Origin: Paenibacillus sp. TCA20
GTDB lineage: Bacteria; Bacillota; Bacilli; Paenibacillales; Paenibacillaceae
DNA length: 64,000 bases
Reading direction: 5' to 3'
NCBI RefSeq assembly: GCF_000732325.1
Contig: NZ_BBIW01000005.1
Coordinates: forward strand, 62,001-126,000
Shown here: piece after piece, positions 27,775 to 35,785 of the stretch
How positions within the stretch are numbered: the first letter of the stretch is position 1
Layout: each line of letters opens with the position of its first letter
The notes under the pieces: model-generated
Told to the model about the DNA's origin: nothing
The model's input: only the letters and a program-made list of their open reading frames with translations
Databases searched by the model: none
Position numbers and translations under genes: made by a program

Positions 27775-27882
27775 TACGCTGTTAAACTTCTGAATCATTT
27801 TGGATGTAAATTGCAATTTGCGGATAATATAACATCTAGAATCTATTTCATTTCAGAAGGAGCGATTCATATCAAAAAAGAA

Positions 27883-28239
27883 ATGACAAAATTTCTAGCA
27901 TACAGTGTGCTGGTGACAGGACTGCTGATGTGGCTCTCCGATGCTTCCTTCATCACTTCATGGTTTGCTGCTCTGCTGATTGCTTCTATCGGTTTTTTAT
28001 TCGGAGATATTGTAGTATTTCGAAAAACGAACAACATCATAGCAACGGTAGCAGATTTTGTTTTTGTATTTGCCGTTCTATGGATATTTAAGGAGCTTAT
28101 GTTCTGGAACACCACACTCACAGACATTCTGATTATCTCTCTGGTTATGGCTGCGTTCGAATATGTCTTCCACATATGGGTAGATCATGATAATCGTGAA
28201 CTGAGGAAGAAGCAGACTTACGGAACCAAAGAGTCCTAA
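27883..28239 (+). CDS. DUF2512 (YndM-like) membrane protein
   Basis: A 118-residue protein with four hydrophobic helices (about 4-20, 24-43, 52-72 and 78-97), matching the DUF2512/YndM family of Bacilli, function unknown. ATG 27883 is the first good start, but the strong AGAAGGAG site (27856-27863) is 19 bases upstream. The codon at ideal distance is ATC 27871, in frame. A non-AUG start or a lost start codon is possible. It precedes the RNase J gene by 37 bp and may be co-transcribed. Confidence 0.75.
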   Translation: MTKFLAYSVLVTGLLMWLSDASFITSWFAALLIASIGFLFGDIVVFRKTNNIIATVADFVFVFAVLWIFKELMFWNTTLTDILIISLVMAAFEYVFHIWVDHDNRELRKKQTYGTKES

Positions 28240-28276
28240 TCATCTTTTCTCGAACATGAAAGGGAGGTATTTCGTA

Positions 28277-29950
28277 TTGAGGACGGAAGCTAGTCGGTTG
28301 TTAATCGCAGCTCTAGGCGGTGTCAACGAAATCGGTAAAAATATGTACTTTATTCAGTATGACCGTGATCTTGTACTTATTGATTGCGGATCGAAATTCC
28401 CAGATGAAAGCCTGCCGGGAATTGATCTAATTGTGCCTGACTTCTCCTACCTGTTAGATCATCAAGAGGATATCAAGGCACTTGTGGTCACCCACGGGCA
28501 TGAGGATCACATTGGCGGCATCCCCTATTTGCTCAAGCAGCTCAATATACCGGTGTATGGAACCGCATTAACCATTGGTTTAATCAAAATAAAGCTGAAG
28601 GAACACGGATTGTTAGACGAATCCCAGCTGCATGTCATCGATGAGAATTCGGTCGTTGACGCAGGCTCCATTCGAGCTTCCTTTTTTCCGACGATCCACA
28701 GTATTCCGGATTGTCTCGGCATAGTATTCGACACGCCTGAGGGCACGGTAGTCCATACAGGTGATTTTAAATTTGACATGTCGCCTGTAAATGGACCGTA
28801 TCCGGACCTTCATCGGATGGCAGAGATCGGGAAGAAGGGCGTTAAGGTATTGATATCAGAGAGTACCAATGCTGAGCGTGCCGGCTTTACTCCCTCTGAA
28901 CGAATTGTCGGCAGCCATATCCTTGATGCCTTCTCCAGTGCCAAACAGCAGGTGTTCATCTCCACCTTCGCTTCGAATGTGAATCGAGTCCAGCAGATTA
29001 TTGATGCGGCCATTGAAACGAATCGTAAGCTGGCATTGCTTGGACGCAGCATGGTGAATGTGGTCGAAGTAGCCAATGATCTAGGTTATCTGCGAATTCC
29101 TGAAGGTCTGCTGATTGATGCAAGAGATTCCGAGAAATATCCTCCAGAGCAGATCGCCGTTCTATGTACGGGGAGTCAAGGAGAGCCTATGGCTGCATTG
29201 TCCCGGCTCGCAAGCTCACAGCATCCGCACATTGAAATATTGCCCGGAGATACGGTAATTATTGCTGCCGGAGCGATTCCTGGCAACGAACGTAATCTAT
29301 CCAACGTCGTTGACAATCTGTATGGCATCGGCGCTAAAGTTATTTACGGCTCAGGCAGTGCTTCGGGTATGCACGTCTCTGGTCATGGTAGTCAGGAGGA
29401 GTTAAAGCTGATGCTGACGCTGATGAAGCCGGAATATTTATTTCCCGTCCACGGTGAATTTCGAATGCTGTACAAGCATCGCCTGCTTGCTGAATCGGTA
29501 GGTGTACCCAGCGAGAATGTATTTATCGTCAGGAACGGCGAAACCATCCAAATCAAAAATGGATCAGCTTCAATGGGACCTAAGGTACATGCAGGGAACA
29601 ATCTCGTCGATGGTTTAGGCGTCGGTGATGTCGGGAACATTGTACTCAGAGATCGGAGACATCTGGCCTCTGATGGTATGCTGATCATTGTTACCACGCT
29701 AAGCAAAACAGAGCGAAAAATGATGGCTTCTCCAGAAGTTATCTCACGCGGATTCGTATTCGTCAAAGAGAACGAAGCGCTGATGGAGCAAATTCATCAA
29801 GTGATCTTGGACTCGATGGACAGTCTGTCCGAATCAGAAGCGAGTCAATGGAACCTGATCAAGCAAATCTTGAAGGATGACGTAGGACGATTTATATATA
29901 GCGAAACCAAAAGAAGACCGATGATACTACCCATCATTATCGAAGTGTAG
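28277..29950 (+). CDS. rnjA: Ribonuclease J family (RNase J1-like)
   Basis: A 557-residue metallo-beta-lactamase/beta-CASP ribonuclease, the full size of RNase J. The zinc site is in THGHEDHIGG, IHSIPDCLG and HTGDFKFD. Beta-CASP pieces are ISESTNAERAGFTPSE, CTGSQGEPMAALSRLA and FPVHGEFRM; the C-terminal domain ends the chain. It processes and degrades mRNA and rRNA from the 5' end. TTG 28277 is the start because GGGAGG precedes it by nine bases; the ATG at 28256 lies before that site. The symbol is by resemblance. Genomes of this group often hold several RNase J copies, so this may be a paralogue. Confidence 0.88.
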   Translation: MRTEASRLLIAALGGVNEIGKNMYFIQYDRDLVLIDCGSKFPDESLPGIDLIVPDFSYLLDHQEDIKALVVTHGHEDHIGGIPYLLKQLNIPVYGTALTIGLIKIKLKEHGLLDESQLHVIDENSVVDAGSIRASFFPTIHSIPDCLGIVFDTPEGTVVHTGDFKFDMSPVNGPYPDLHRMAEIGKKGVKVLISESTNAERAGFTPSERIVGSHILDAFSSAKQQVFISTFASNVNRVQQIIDAAIETNRKLALLGRSMVNVVEVANDLGYLRIPEGLLIDARDSEKYPPEQIAVLCTGSQGEPMAALSRLASSQHPHIEILPGDTVIIAAGAIPGNERNLSNVVDNLYGIGAKVIYGSGSASGMHVSGHGSQEELKLMLTLMKPEYLFPVHGEFRMLYKHRLLAESVGVPSENVFIVRNGETIQIKNGSASMGPKVHAGNNLVDGLGVGDVGNIVLRDRRHLASDGMLIIVTTLSKTERKMMASPEVISRGFVFVKENEALMEQIHQVILDSMDSLSESEASQWNLIKQILKDDVGRFIYSETKRRPMILPIIIEV

Positions 29951-29965
29951 TTCATACGGAAGAGA

Positions 29966-29995
29966 GGGACACATCGCTGATGTGTTCCTTTTTTT
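29966..29995 (+). terminator. Terminator after RNase J gene
   Basis: GGACACATC (29967-29975) pairs with GATGTGTTCC (29979-29988), followed by seven T. Confidence 0.92.
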
Positions 29996-30122
29996 GTCAT
30001 CCTTTATCGCAATCTTCATGGAAGTCCTTTATAATGGTTCACAGAAGTGATGCCACAGCAAACATATCCAGTGTGATTTGAAAACGGTGACAATTTGTGA
30101 TTTGAGGAGAGGGGTACATAAC

Positions 30123-31103
30123 ATGTCGAAAACGATTAAGTGGGGAATATTAGGAACAGGATGGATCGCATCTCAGTTCACGAAGGACCTTGCCTATGCA
30201 AGCAATGGAGAGGCCTATGCCGTCGGTTCAAGAACTGCGGAGAGTGCGGAGAAATTTGCCGCCGAGTATGGAATTAAGAAAGCACATGCCAGTTACGAAG
30301 ACTTGGTGAATGATCCTGAGGTGGATGCGATCTATGTAGCTACACCGCATCCTTTTCATAAGGAAAATGTTCTCCTGTGTCTAAGAGCAGGAAAAGCGGT
30401 ATTATGCGAAAAGCCTTTTACAGTGAATGCCGGTGAAGTAGAAGAGCTCGTATCCTTCGCAAGAGAGAATAAGGTCTTCCTTATGGAAGGAATGTGGACG
30501 AGATTTCTCCCGGCTATATGTAAGGTAAGAGAGTGGCTGAATGAAGGGAAGATTGGAGAAATTAAGCTGGTTAAGGCGGATTTCGGCTTCCGTGCAAATT
30601 ACGATCCAGAAGGCAGGCTCTTAAATCCTAAGCTTGGAGGCGGCGCATTATTAGATGCGGGGATCTATCCGGTATCCTTTGCATCCATGATCTTCGGTGC
30701 TGAACCCGAGCAGGTGTGGAGTACAGCACATATTGGGGAGACGGGTGTAGATGAAGAGTTCTCACTACTATTCTCCTACGGCAGCGGTAAAACTGCTCAG
30801 CTGAACGGAGCCGTGCGTCTCGGCCTCACCAATGAAGCTTTTATTTACGGCACTGATGGACATATCCGCATTCCGTCTTTCCTCAATGCATATACAGCAG
30901 AACTCCATGTTAACGGCAATGTAACAACGTTTGAGGATGATCGCGAAAGCATTGGTTACGCATTTGAAGCCGAAGAGCTTGGCAGATGCTTGATTGAAGG
31001 ACGCACAGAGAGCTCTGTGATTCCGCTGGACGAGTCTGTATCCATTATGAAGCTGCTTGATCAAATTCGTGGCCAGTGGGGACTACGATATCCTTTTGAA
31101 TAA
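30123..31103 (+). CDS. Gfo/Idh/MocA family oxidoreductase
   Basis: A 326-residue NAD(P)-dependent dehydrogenase. The Rossmann motif is KWGILGTGWIASQF at the N-terminus; the CEKPFTVNAGEVEEL segment carries the conserved Lys-Pro of the active site, and GGGALLDAGIYPVSF the C-terminal alpha/beta domain with its catalytic region. Substrates in this family are sugars, inositols or trans-dihydrodiols. ATG 30123 follows GAGGAGAGGGG; upstream codons appear non-coding. Single-gene unit with terminators on both sides. Confidence 0.92.
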   Translation: MSKTIKWGILGTGWIASQFTKDLAYASNGEAYAVGSRTAESAEKFAAEYGIKKAHASYEDLVNDPEVDAIYVATPHPFHKENVLLCLRAGKAVLCEKPFTVNAGEVEELVSFARENKVFLMEGMWTRFLPAICKVREWLNEGKIGEIKLVKADFGFRANYDPEGRLLNPKLGGGALLDAGIYPVSFASMIFGAEPEQVWSTAHIGETGVDEEFSLLFSYGSGKTAQLNGAVRLGLTNEAFIYGTDGHIRIPSFLNAYTAELHVNGNVTTFEDDRESIGYAFEAEELGRCLIEGRTESSVIPLDESVSIMKLLDQIRGQWGLRYPFE

Positions 31104-31120
31104 TATTCAGTAACATAAGA

Positions 31121-31156
31121 AGACCTGCTCCTATATTGTATGGGACAGGTCTTTCT
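31121..31156. terminator. Terminator after oxidoreductase gene
   Basis: AGACCTG (31121-31127) pairs with CAGGTCT (31146-31152), followed by TTCTT. It lies between convergent genes. Confidence 0.82.
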
Positions 31157-31165
31157 TCATTCTTG

Positions 31166-32644
31166 CTATTCGTTACTGTTAATTTGGAGCTCAGCCAACT
31201 GAGCATTCCAGTTCACTTGATAACCCATTTTCTTAAGTAAAGCTGCCGGAATCATCACTGCATTCGTTTCTAAGTATGGCGTACTGCTCAGTGTTATTAC
31301 TCTCCCATTGATGCTCACTTCAGGTTGGTTCATCTCAAAAGACGCAGAGGTTAGACCATTTGTGATTGTATAGAGACGTGACTCTGGACCGACATGGGAT
31401 GATGAAGTTACAACCAGCTTCGCGTCTAATGCCTCAACCACTTGCCTTAGCGGAACGCTGATCAATTGATTATTCATAACAGCGGTATACGGAGAATAGA
31501 GCACCTCTCCATTCACCTTGATCGTTATGCCATCACGTACGAGCTGCGGAGTATATACCATGCTGTCTCTTGTACTAGGAATTCCGATTTCGTTCCATTT
31601 GTTTGCTCCAAATCCCCATACCTTTCCTTGCGTATCAATAGCCAGCACATGATATTCTCCTGCGGACACCTGCTTGAAGCGTTTAAGAGAAACGATATGG
31701 CCGCCTTTACCAGTCGGTCGTTTCCCGTCGATCCAGAGCTCGCCATCGGTAGTTAATAGAGCCGCATAATCACGATGAACATCTACACTCTGCATTTTCA
31801 ACGCCGGGTATATTTTCCGCGGCTTCATCGATAACCGAATTTTTGAAGTGGACATATCAATGCCCCATTTGAGTGTAGTTCCTGAGGAAGTGATACCATA
31901 CATTTGATCTGGAGAATAGGCGCTGACCGTGTGAAGTTCAGGTAGATTCTCAAGTTTTTTCGGTTTAGAAAATACCACCTGTTCCTTGTTATCTATCGTC
32001 ACTGTGAATACCCATACGGTTCCAGCTGAATTGAGAGCATGTGCCATCTGATATGAGCTTGTGCCGATGCTGTTGATATGGACTAATCCTTTTATTTGCA
32101 GAGGTATACTTGAATGGCCGGAATGGATGTCATAATGCCATCCCCATACGGTTCCATCTTGTTTCAAAGCGAGCACGATATTGCCAAGTGTAGATATAGA
32201 CTCTACATCTGTAAGAGATGGTACTTGATGAAGTGCTGTAGAAGAGTTAGAAGTCTGTGACACTGACTCCCATAACCATACCGTGCCATCCTTTTTGAGA
32301 CCGAGCAGTTTCTGTCCCATCTCTTTGATCATGACAAATTCAGCAGGAATATCCAGTCTCGCAGGGCTCACGATTCTAAATAATGCGGGTGATTCCATCA
32401 GCCCGTAATTTCTTCCCCAAGTCCATACGGTACCATCAGCTCGAAGTCCAATCGAATTCCATTGTTCTGCTTCAACTTGTGTAAAGGCGGTGCTGCTAGC
32501 ATGCAGTAATGAATTCGATGAGCTAGAGGATGGTGATTTAGTTAAAGAATCGGAAGCCCATAGAGTAGACCCTCCTGCATTAGTAAGAAGCATGATCGTC
32601 GTAATTATAGCTGTTACACCACGTGCTCCATGGCGCTTATTCAT
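31166..32644 (-). CDS. Secreted RCC1-like repeat protein with copper-amine-oxidase-like C-domain
   Basis: A 492-residue exported protein. A signal peptide (about 1-30, ending TLWAS) precedes a Ser-rich linker. At least five RCC1-like blades follow (LRADGTVWTWG, LKKDGTVWLWE, LKQDGTVWGW, LNSAGTVWVF, IDTQGKVWGFG), predicted to form a beta-propeller. The C-terminal 115 residues are a copper amine oxidase-like N domain (IKVNGEVLYSPY ... SVPLRQVVEALDAK), a common cell-surface module in Paenibacillus. It is probably a surface-exposed binding protein. No catalytic residues are recognised. Confidence 0.85.
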   Translation of the reverse strand: MNKRHGARGVTAIITTIMLLTNAGGSTLWASDSLTKSPSSSSSNSLLHASSTAFTQVEAEQWNSIGLRADGTVWTWGRNYGLMESPALFRIVSPARLDIPAEFVMIKEMGQKLLGLKKDGTVWLWESVSQTSNSSTALHQVPSLTDVESISTLGNIVLALKQDGTVWGWHYDIHSGHSSIPLQIKGLVHINSIGTSSYQMAHALNSAGTVWVFTVTIDNKEQVVFSKPKKLENLPELHTVSAYSPDQMYGITSSGTTLKWGIDMSTSKIRLSMKPRKIYPALKMQSVDVHRDYAALLTTDGELWIDGKRPTGKGGHIVSLKRFKQVSAGEYHVLAIDTQGKVWGFGANKWNEIGIPSTRDSMVYTPQLVRDGITIKVNGEVLYSPYTAVMNNQLISVPLRQVVEALDAKLVVTSSSHVGPESRLYTITNGLTSASFEMNQPEVSINGRVITLSSTPYLETNAVMIPAALLKKMGYQVNWNAQLAELQINSNE

Positions 32645-32795
32645 GTGTTTGTCCTCCTGACTGTAAATAAATTACAATCAAAAGACGTTATGAGGACCAA
32701 ATAAGTTTCAGAACATATCAAATATTCATAGGAAGCGGTTATAATTTCCGTATAATATTAGAAGTATACAATTACAAATTCAAGGAGTGAATAGG

Positions 32796-33101
32796 ATGGA
32801 ACAACAGCAAATTATACATTCTGTAGTATTTTCACTGAAACACGCTCATGGCTCATCGGAAGAATCCGCATTTCTTCAAGAAGGCAAATCTGCACTCAGC
32901 AGTATTCCTACCGTTAACCATTTTCAAGTGTTTCGCGAGATCAGCCCAAAGAATACATATGATTATGGATTTTCTATGGTGTTCAACAGTCGGGAAGATT
33001 ATGAGGCATACAATGTACATCCGAAGCATGTGGAGTTTGTAACTGAGCGTTGGGAGAAGGAAGTCGTTCAGTTCATGGAGATTGACTACAGCGCAGTGTA
33101 A
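32796..33101 (+). CDS. Dabb (stress-responsive alpha/beta-barrel) family protein
   Basis: A 101-residue ferredoxin-like dimeric barrel protein. The HSVVFSLKHAHGSSEESAFL start, YDYGFSMVFNSREDYEAYNVHPKHVEFV and the final strand are the Dabb family pattern. These small cytoplasmic proteins are stress-associated, and some are polyketide cyclases; no function is sure here. ATG 32796 is preferred over GTG 32787, which overlaps the AAGGAG site. Confidence 0.9.
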   Translation: MEQQQIIHSVVFSLKHAHGSSEESAFLQEGKSALSSIPTVNHFQVFREISPKNTYDYGFSMVFNSREDYEAYNVHPKHVEFVTERWEKEVVQFMEIDYSAV

Positions 33102-33237
33102 GATGAAGCTGTTCAGCGGTGTAAGCAAGGCTTTTCATTGACGATGTTGTCATCTAACCCTGTATTGACGGATGGAATTTATTTGAATTGGTTGATTAGG
33201 CTAGACATTATTCCGGGCCGCAGGTAAAGTATAGGTT

Positions 33238-33269
33238 GTACACGGAGCAGTACATTCTGTGTACTTTTT
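33238..33269 (+). terminator. Weak terminator-like hairpin before MMMLLFF leader
   Basis: GTACAC (33238-33243) pairs with GTGTAC (33259-33264), followed by TTTTT. It ends only 5 bases before the leader ribosome site, so it may belong to the leader transcript rather than end the upstream gene. Confidence 0.45.
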
Positions 33270-33285
33270 ATTTGGAGGGATATAT

Positions 33286-33309
33286 ATGATGATGTTGTTG
33301 TTCTTTTGA
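33286..33309 (+). CDS. Leader peptide MMMLLFF of MFS exporter translational attenuator
   Basis: A 7-codon ORF, ATG 33286 to TGA 33309, with GGAGGG at 33274-33279, six bases before the start. Its stop codon overlaps the first arm of a set of mutually exclusive hairpins (33308-33389) that ends at the start of a MefA-like exporter gene. This is the arrangement of erm- and msrD-type leaders, where a drug-stalled ribosome on a tiny hydrophobic peptide switches on the resistance gene. Translation of the peptide is inferred, not shown. Confidence 0.72.
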   Translation: MMMLLFF

Positions 33310-33392
33310 TACGAGCTTAGATTAGTTCAGATCTAATTTAAAGCTCGTATCGATGAGTAATCGATACGCTAATTTTGGAGGTATCGATTCAT
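33308..33392 (+). promoter_or_regulatory. Four-segment translational attenuator
   Basis: Segment 1 GATACGAGCTT (33308-33318); 2 AAGCTCGTATCGAT (33341-33354); 3 AATCGATAC (33359-33367); 4 GTATCGATT (33381-33389). Pairs 1:2 (11 bp) and 3:4 (9 bp) can coexist; 3:4 encloses the GGAGGT ribosome site (33377-33382) and stops 3 bases before ATG 33393. Alternative 2:3 (8 bp, 5-nt loop) frees the ribosome site. A ribosome stalled on the leader would cover segment 1. Confidence 0.78.
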
Positions 33393-34583
33393 ATGACGAT
33401 GAACAAATGGAAACCTATATTTATTGCTTTATATACAGGCCAATTCTTCTCATTACTGAGCAGTGCTGCGGTGCAGTTTAGTATGATCTGGTGGCTGACC
33501 GACACGACGGGTTCTCCGCTCATATTAGCCATAGCTGGAATTGCGGGTTTTCTTCCCCAGGCATTGATTGGTCCGCTTGCAGGAACCCTTATTGACCGTT
33601 ATTCACGCAAACTTATGATGATTGCAGCTGATATGACCGTCGCTTTAGGGAGTCTCTTGCTATTTATCACCATGCTGTATCAAGAGCCTGGTATTGGACT
33701 TATTATTGTAGTATTGGTCATTCGGTCCTTAGCCACGGCCTTTCATATGCCTGCCATGCAGGCTACGATTCCACTGCTTGTTCCTGAAGAGCATCTGACC
33801 AAGGCTTCCGGCTGGGGTCAAATGGTAGGATCCATTACGAATATTGCTGGACCCGCGCTGGGGATGAGCATTCTTGCTGCCAGCTCCCTGGAATGGGTTC
33901 TGCTCATTGACGTCTTTGGAGCCTTGATTGCTTCAACCATTGTATTGTTCATTAAAATACCCAAGCTGTCTAAACAAGTGGAGCACAGTGGAACGAGCCT
34001 GTTAGCTGAGATGAAAGAAGGCTACCATGAGATCGTTAGCCATCCCAAGGTATGGAGATTGGCGATCCTGATCATGGTCGTCAGCATTCTATATATTCCC
34101 GTTGGTACGTACTTTCCACTGATGGTAAGAAACCATTTTGATCAGGGTGTACTTCAGGCAGGAATGGTTGAAATCGTCTTTGCCATCGGATTGATCGTGG
34201 GTGCATCCGTGATAGGGATATTCGGTGACAGATTCAGCAAGGTTCGGCTTATGGCAGGAGGCATGCTCATTATGGGCGTTGCTTTATTTATATCAGGTAT
34301 TCTGCCGGCATCCGCATTCTATGTATTTGTCGTCATGAGTCTGTTAATCGGGCTCTCTGGTCCGATCTTTTCCGCTCCGTTCTCTGCATTAATTCAAAGC
34401 GAGATTGAACCGCACCTGCTCGGCAGAGTGTTTAGCTTTATAGGCAGCATGTCTTTGCTGGCGGCTCCCATTGGACTCGGCATCGCTGGTGTATTTATTG
34501 AATTCACGAATGTTGGGATGCTATTCATGGCTGCGGGTGTTCTAATCGTAGTGAATGCACTAATTACGTGGCGTCTGAAGTAA
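33393..34583 (+). CDS. MFS drug exporter, MefA-like
   Basis: A 396-residue, 12-helix DHA3-type exporter. It shares with macrolide exporter MefA the start layout (NKWKPIFIALYTGQFFSLLSS), FLPQALIGPLAGTLIDRYSRK (motif A), VIRSLATAFHMPAMQATIPLLVPEEHLTKASG, and SEIEPHLLGRVFSF. Start ATG 33393, with GGAGGT ten bases upstream, sits directly behind an attenuator fold. The leader strongly suggests that a ribosome-targeting antibiotic induces it; the exact drug is not readable. It ends in its own terminator. Confidence 0.9.
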   Translation: MTMNKWKPIFIALYTGQFFSLLSSAAVQFSMIWWLTDTTGSPLILAIAGIAGFLPQALIGPLAGTLIDRYSRKLMMIAADMTVALGSLLLFITMLYQEPGIGLIIVVLVIRSLATAFHMPAMQATIPLLVPEEHLTKASGWGQMVGSITNIAGPALGMSILAASSLEWVLLIDVFGALIASTIVLFIKIPKLSKQVEHSGTSLLAEMKEGYHEIVSHPKVWRLAILIMVVSILYIPVGTYFPLMVRNHFDQGVLQAGMVEIVFAIGLIVGASVIGIFGDRFSKVRLMAGGMLIMGVALFISGILPASAFYVFVVMSLLIGLSGPIFSAPFSALIQSEIEPHLLGRVFSFIGSMSLLAAPIGLGIAGVFIEFTNVGMLFMAAGVLIVVNALITWRLK

Positions 34584-34602
34584 AAATAGCTAGATTAATA
34601 AT

Positions 34603-34648
34603 AAACCGCGCATTGTCACGAATCCAGGTGGCTTGCGCGGTTTTGTTA
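34603..34648 (+). terminator. Terminator after MefA-like exporter gene
   Basis: AAACCGCGCA (34603-34612) pairs exactly with TGCGCGGTTT (34634-34643), then TTGTTATT. Confidence 0.85.
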
Positions 34649-34785
34649 TTCCATGCTGTGTAAATATAATGGTCAACATCAAATTTCCCCATTGCCCTTT
34701 ATTCCGAATTTCCTATATATTGAAGGGGTCATTGGTTTCACTCTATTAGAAAATAAAATCATATGCAGAGAGGAAGCGAGAGTCC

Positions 34786-35760
34786 ATGAAATACAGGAGA
34801 GTAGGATCAAGCGGAATCAAGGTTAGTGAGATTGGTCTGGGCAGCTGGTTAACCTATGGTACAGCGGCAGAACAGCAGGCAGCAGATGCTTGTATTGATA
34901 AGGCCTTTGAATGCGGAATCAATTTTTTTGATACGGCTAATGCGTACAATCGGGGTGAGGGAGAAAAGGCGTTAGGAGCAGCTCTAAGATCCTATAAACG
35001 CTCGGACTATGTGCTGAGCACGAAGGTGTTCTTCCCGATGGGAGAGGGACCTAATGATAAAGGTTTGTCCAGAAAAGCAATCATAGAGCAATGTGAGGCG
35101 AGTCTTACGCGTCTGGGAACAGACTATATCGACATCTATTTTTGCCATCGGTATGATGATGAAACACCTACGGAAGAGACTCTGCGTGCACTGGATGATC
35201 TAACTGCACAAGGCAAAATCCTATACGCTGCAATTAGCGAGTGGAGTCCTGCTCAGATTACAGAGGCTGCAGTCATCTCGAAACAACTGAATCTCCGTCC
35301 CCTCATTGCCAATCAACCGATATATAATATGTTCGAACGTTACATAGAAGAAGAGGTGCTGAGTGTGTCCGAGCAAGCAGGAATGGGTCAGATCGTATTT
35401 TCACCGCTTGCCCAGGGTATCCTCACAGGTAAATACAAGCCAGGAGCGAAACCGCCGGCAGGTACACGAGCAGCTAATGAAGCCGTGAATGGAGTGATCC
35501 GCAGTTACCTGCGTGACGACGTGCTTGAGGTGGTGTACCAGCTCGATGGACTAGCGAATGAACTTGGGGTGAAGCTGTCTCAGCTCGCACTTGCATGGAC
35601 ACTTCGCCTGCCGGGAATCAGCTCTGCATTGATAGGTGCCAGCAGACCCGAACAAATTGTGGAGAATGCGAAATCCGTAGATATTGAGCTGGATTCTACT
35701 ACTCTAGCGAGAATTGATCAAATATTAGGACAAGTCAAAGATTTTACACCGATGAGATAG
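34786..35760 (+). CDS. Aldo/keto reductase, potassium-channel-beta-like group
   Basis: A 324-residue NADPH-dependent reductase. Tetrad regions: FFDTANAYNRGEGEKALGAAL, LSTKVFFP and DIYFCHRYDDETP; cofactor loop: SALIGASRPEQIVENAKS. The GSWLTYG and FSPLAQGILTGKYKPG segments place it with the Kv-beta-like/YghZ-like group of bacterial AKRs. Start ATG 34786 follows GAGAGGAAGCGAGAG. Substrate unknown, probably reactive aldehydes. Convergent with the subtilase gene. It is only distantly similar to the AKR at 21763. Confidence 0.92.
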   Translation: MKYRRVGSSGIKVSEIGLGSWLTYGTAAEQQAADACIDKAFECGINFFDTANAYNRGEGEKALGAALRSYKRSDYVLSTKVFFPMGEGPNDKGLSRKAIIEQCEASLTRLGTDYIDIYFCHRYDDETPTEETLRALDDLTAQGKILYAAISEWSPAQITEAAVISKQLNLRPLIANQPIYNMFERYIEEEVLSVSEQAGMGQIVFSPLAQGILTGKYKPGAKPPAGTRAANEAVNGVIRSYLRDDVLEVVYQLDGLANELGVKLSQLALAWTLRLPGISSALIGASRPEQIVENAKSVDIELDSTTLARIDQILGQVKDFTPMR

Positions 35761-35785
35761 ACTTTACTGAGATCGGTCCATTGGT

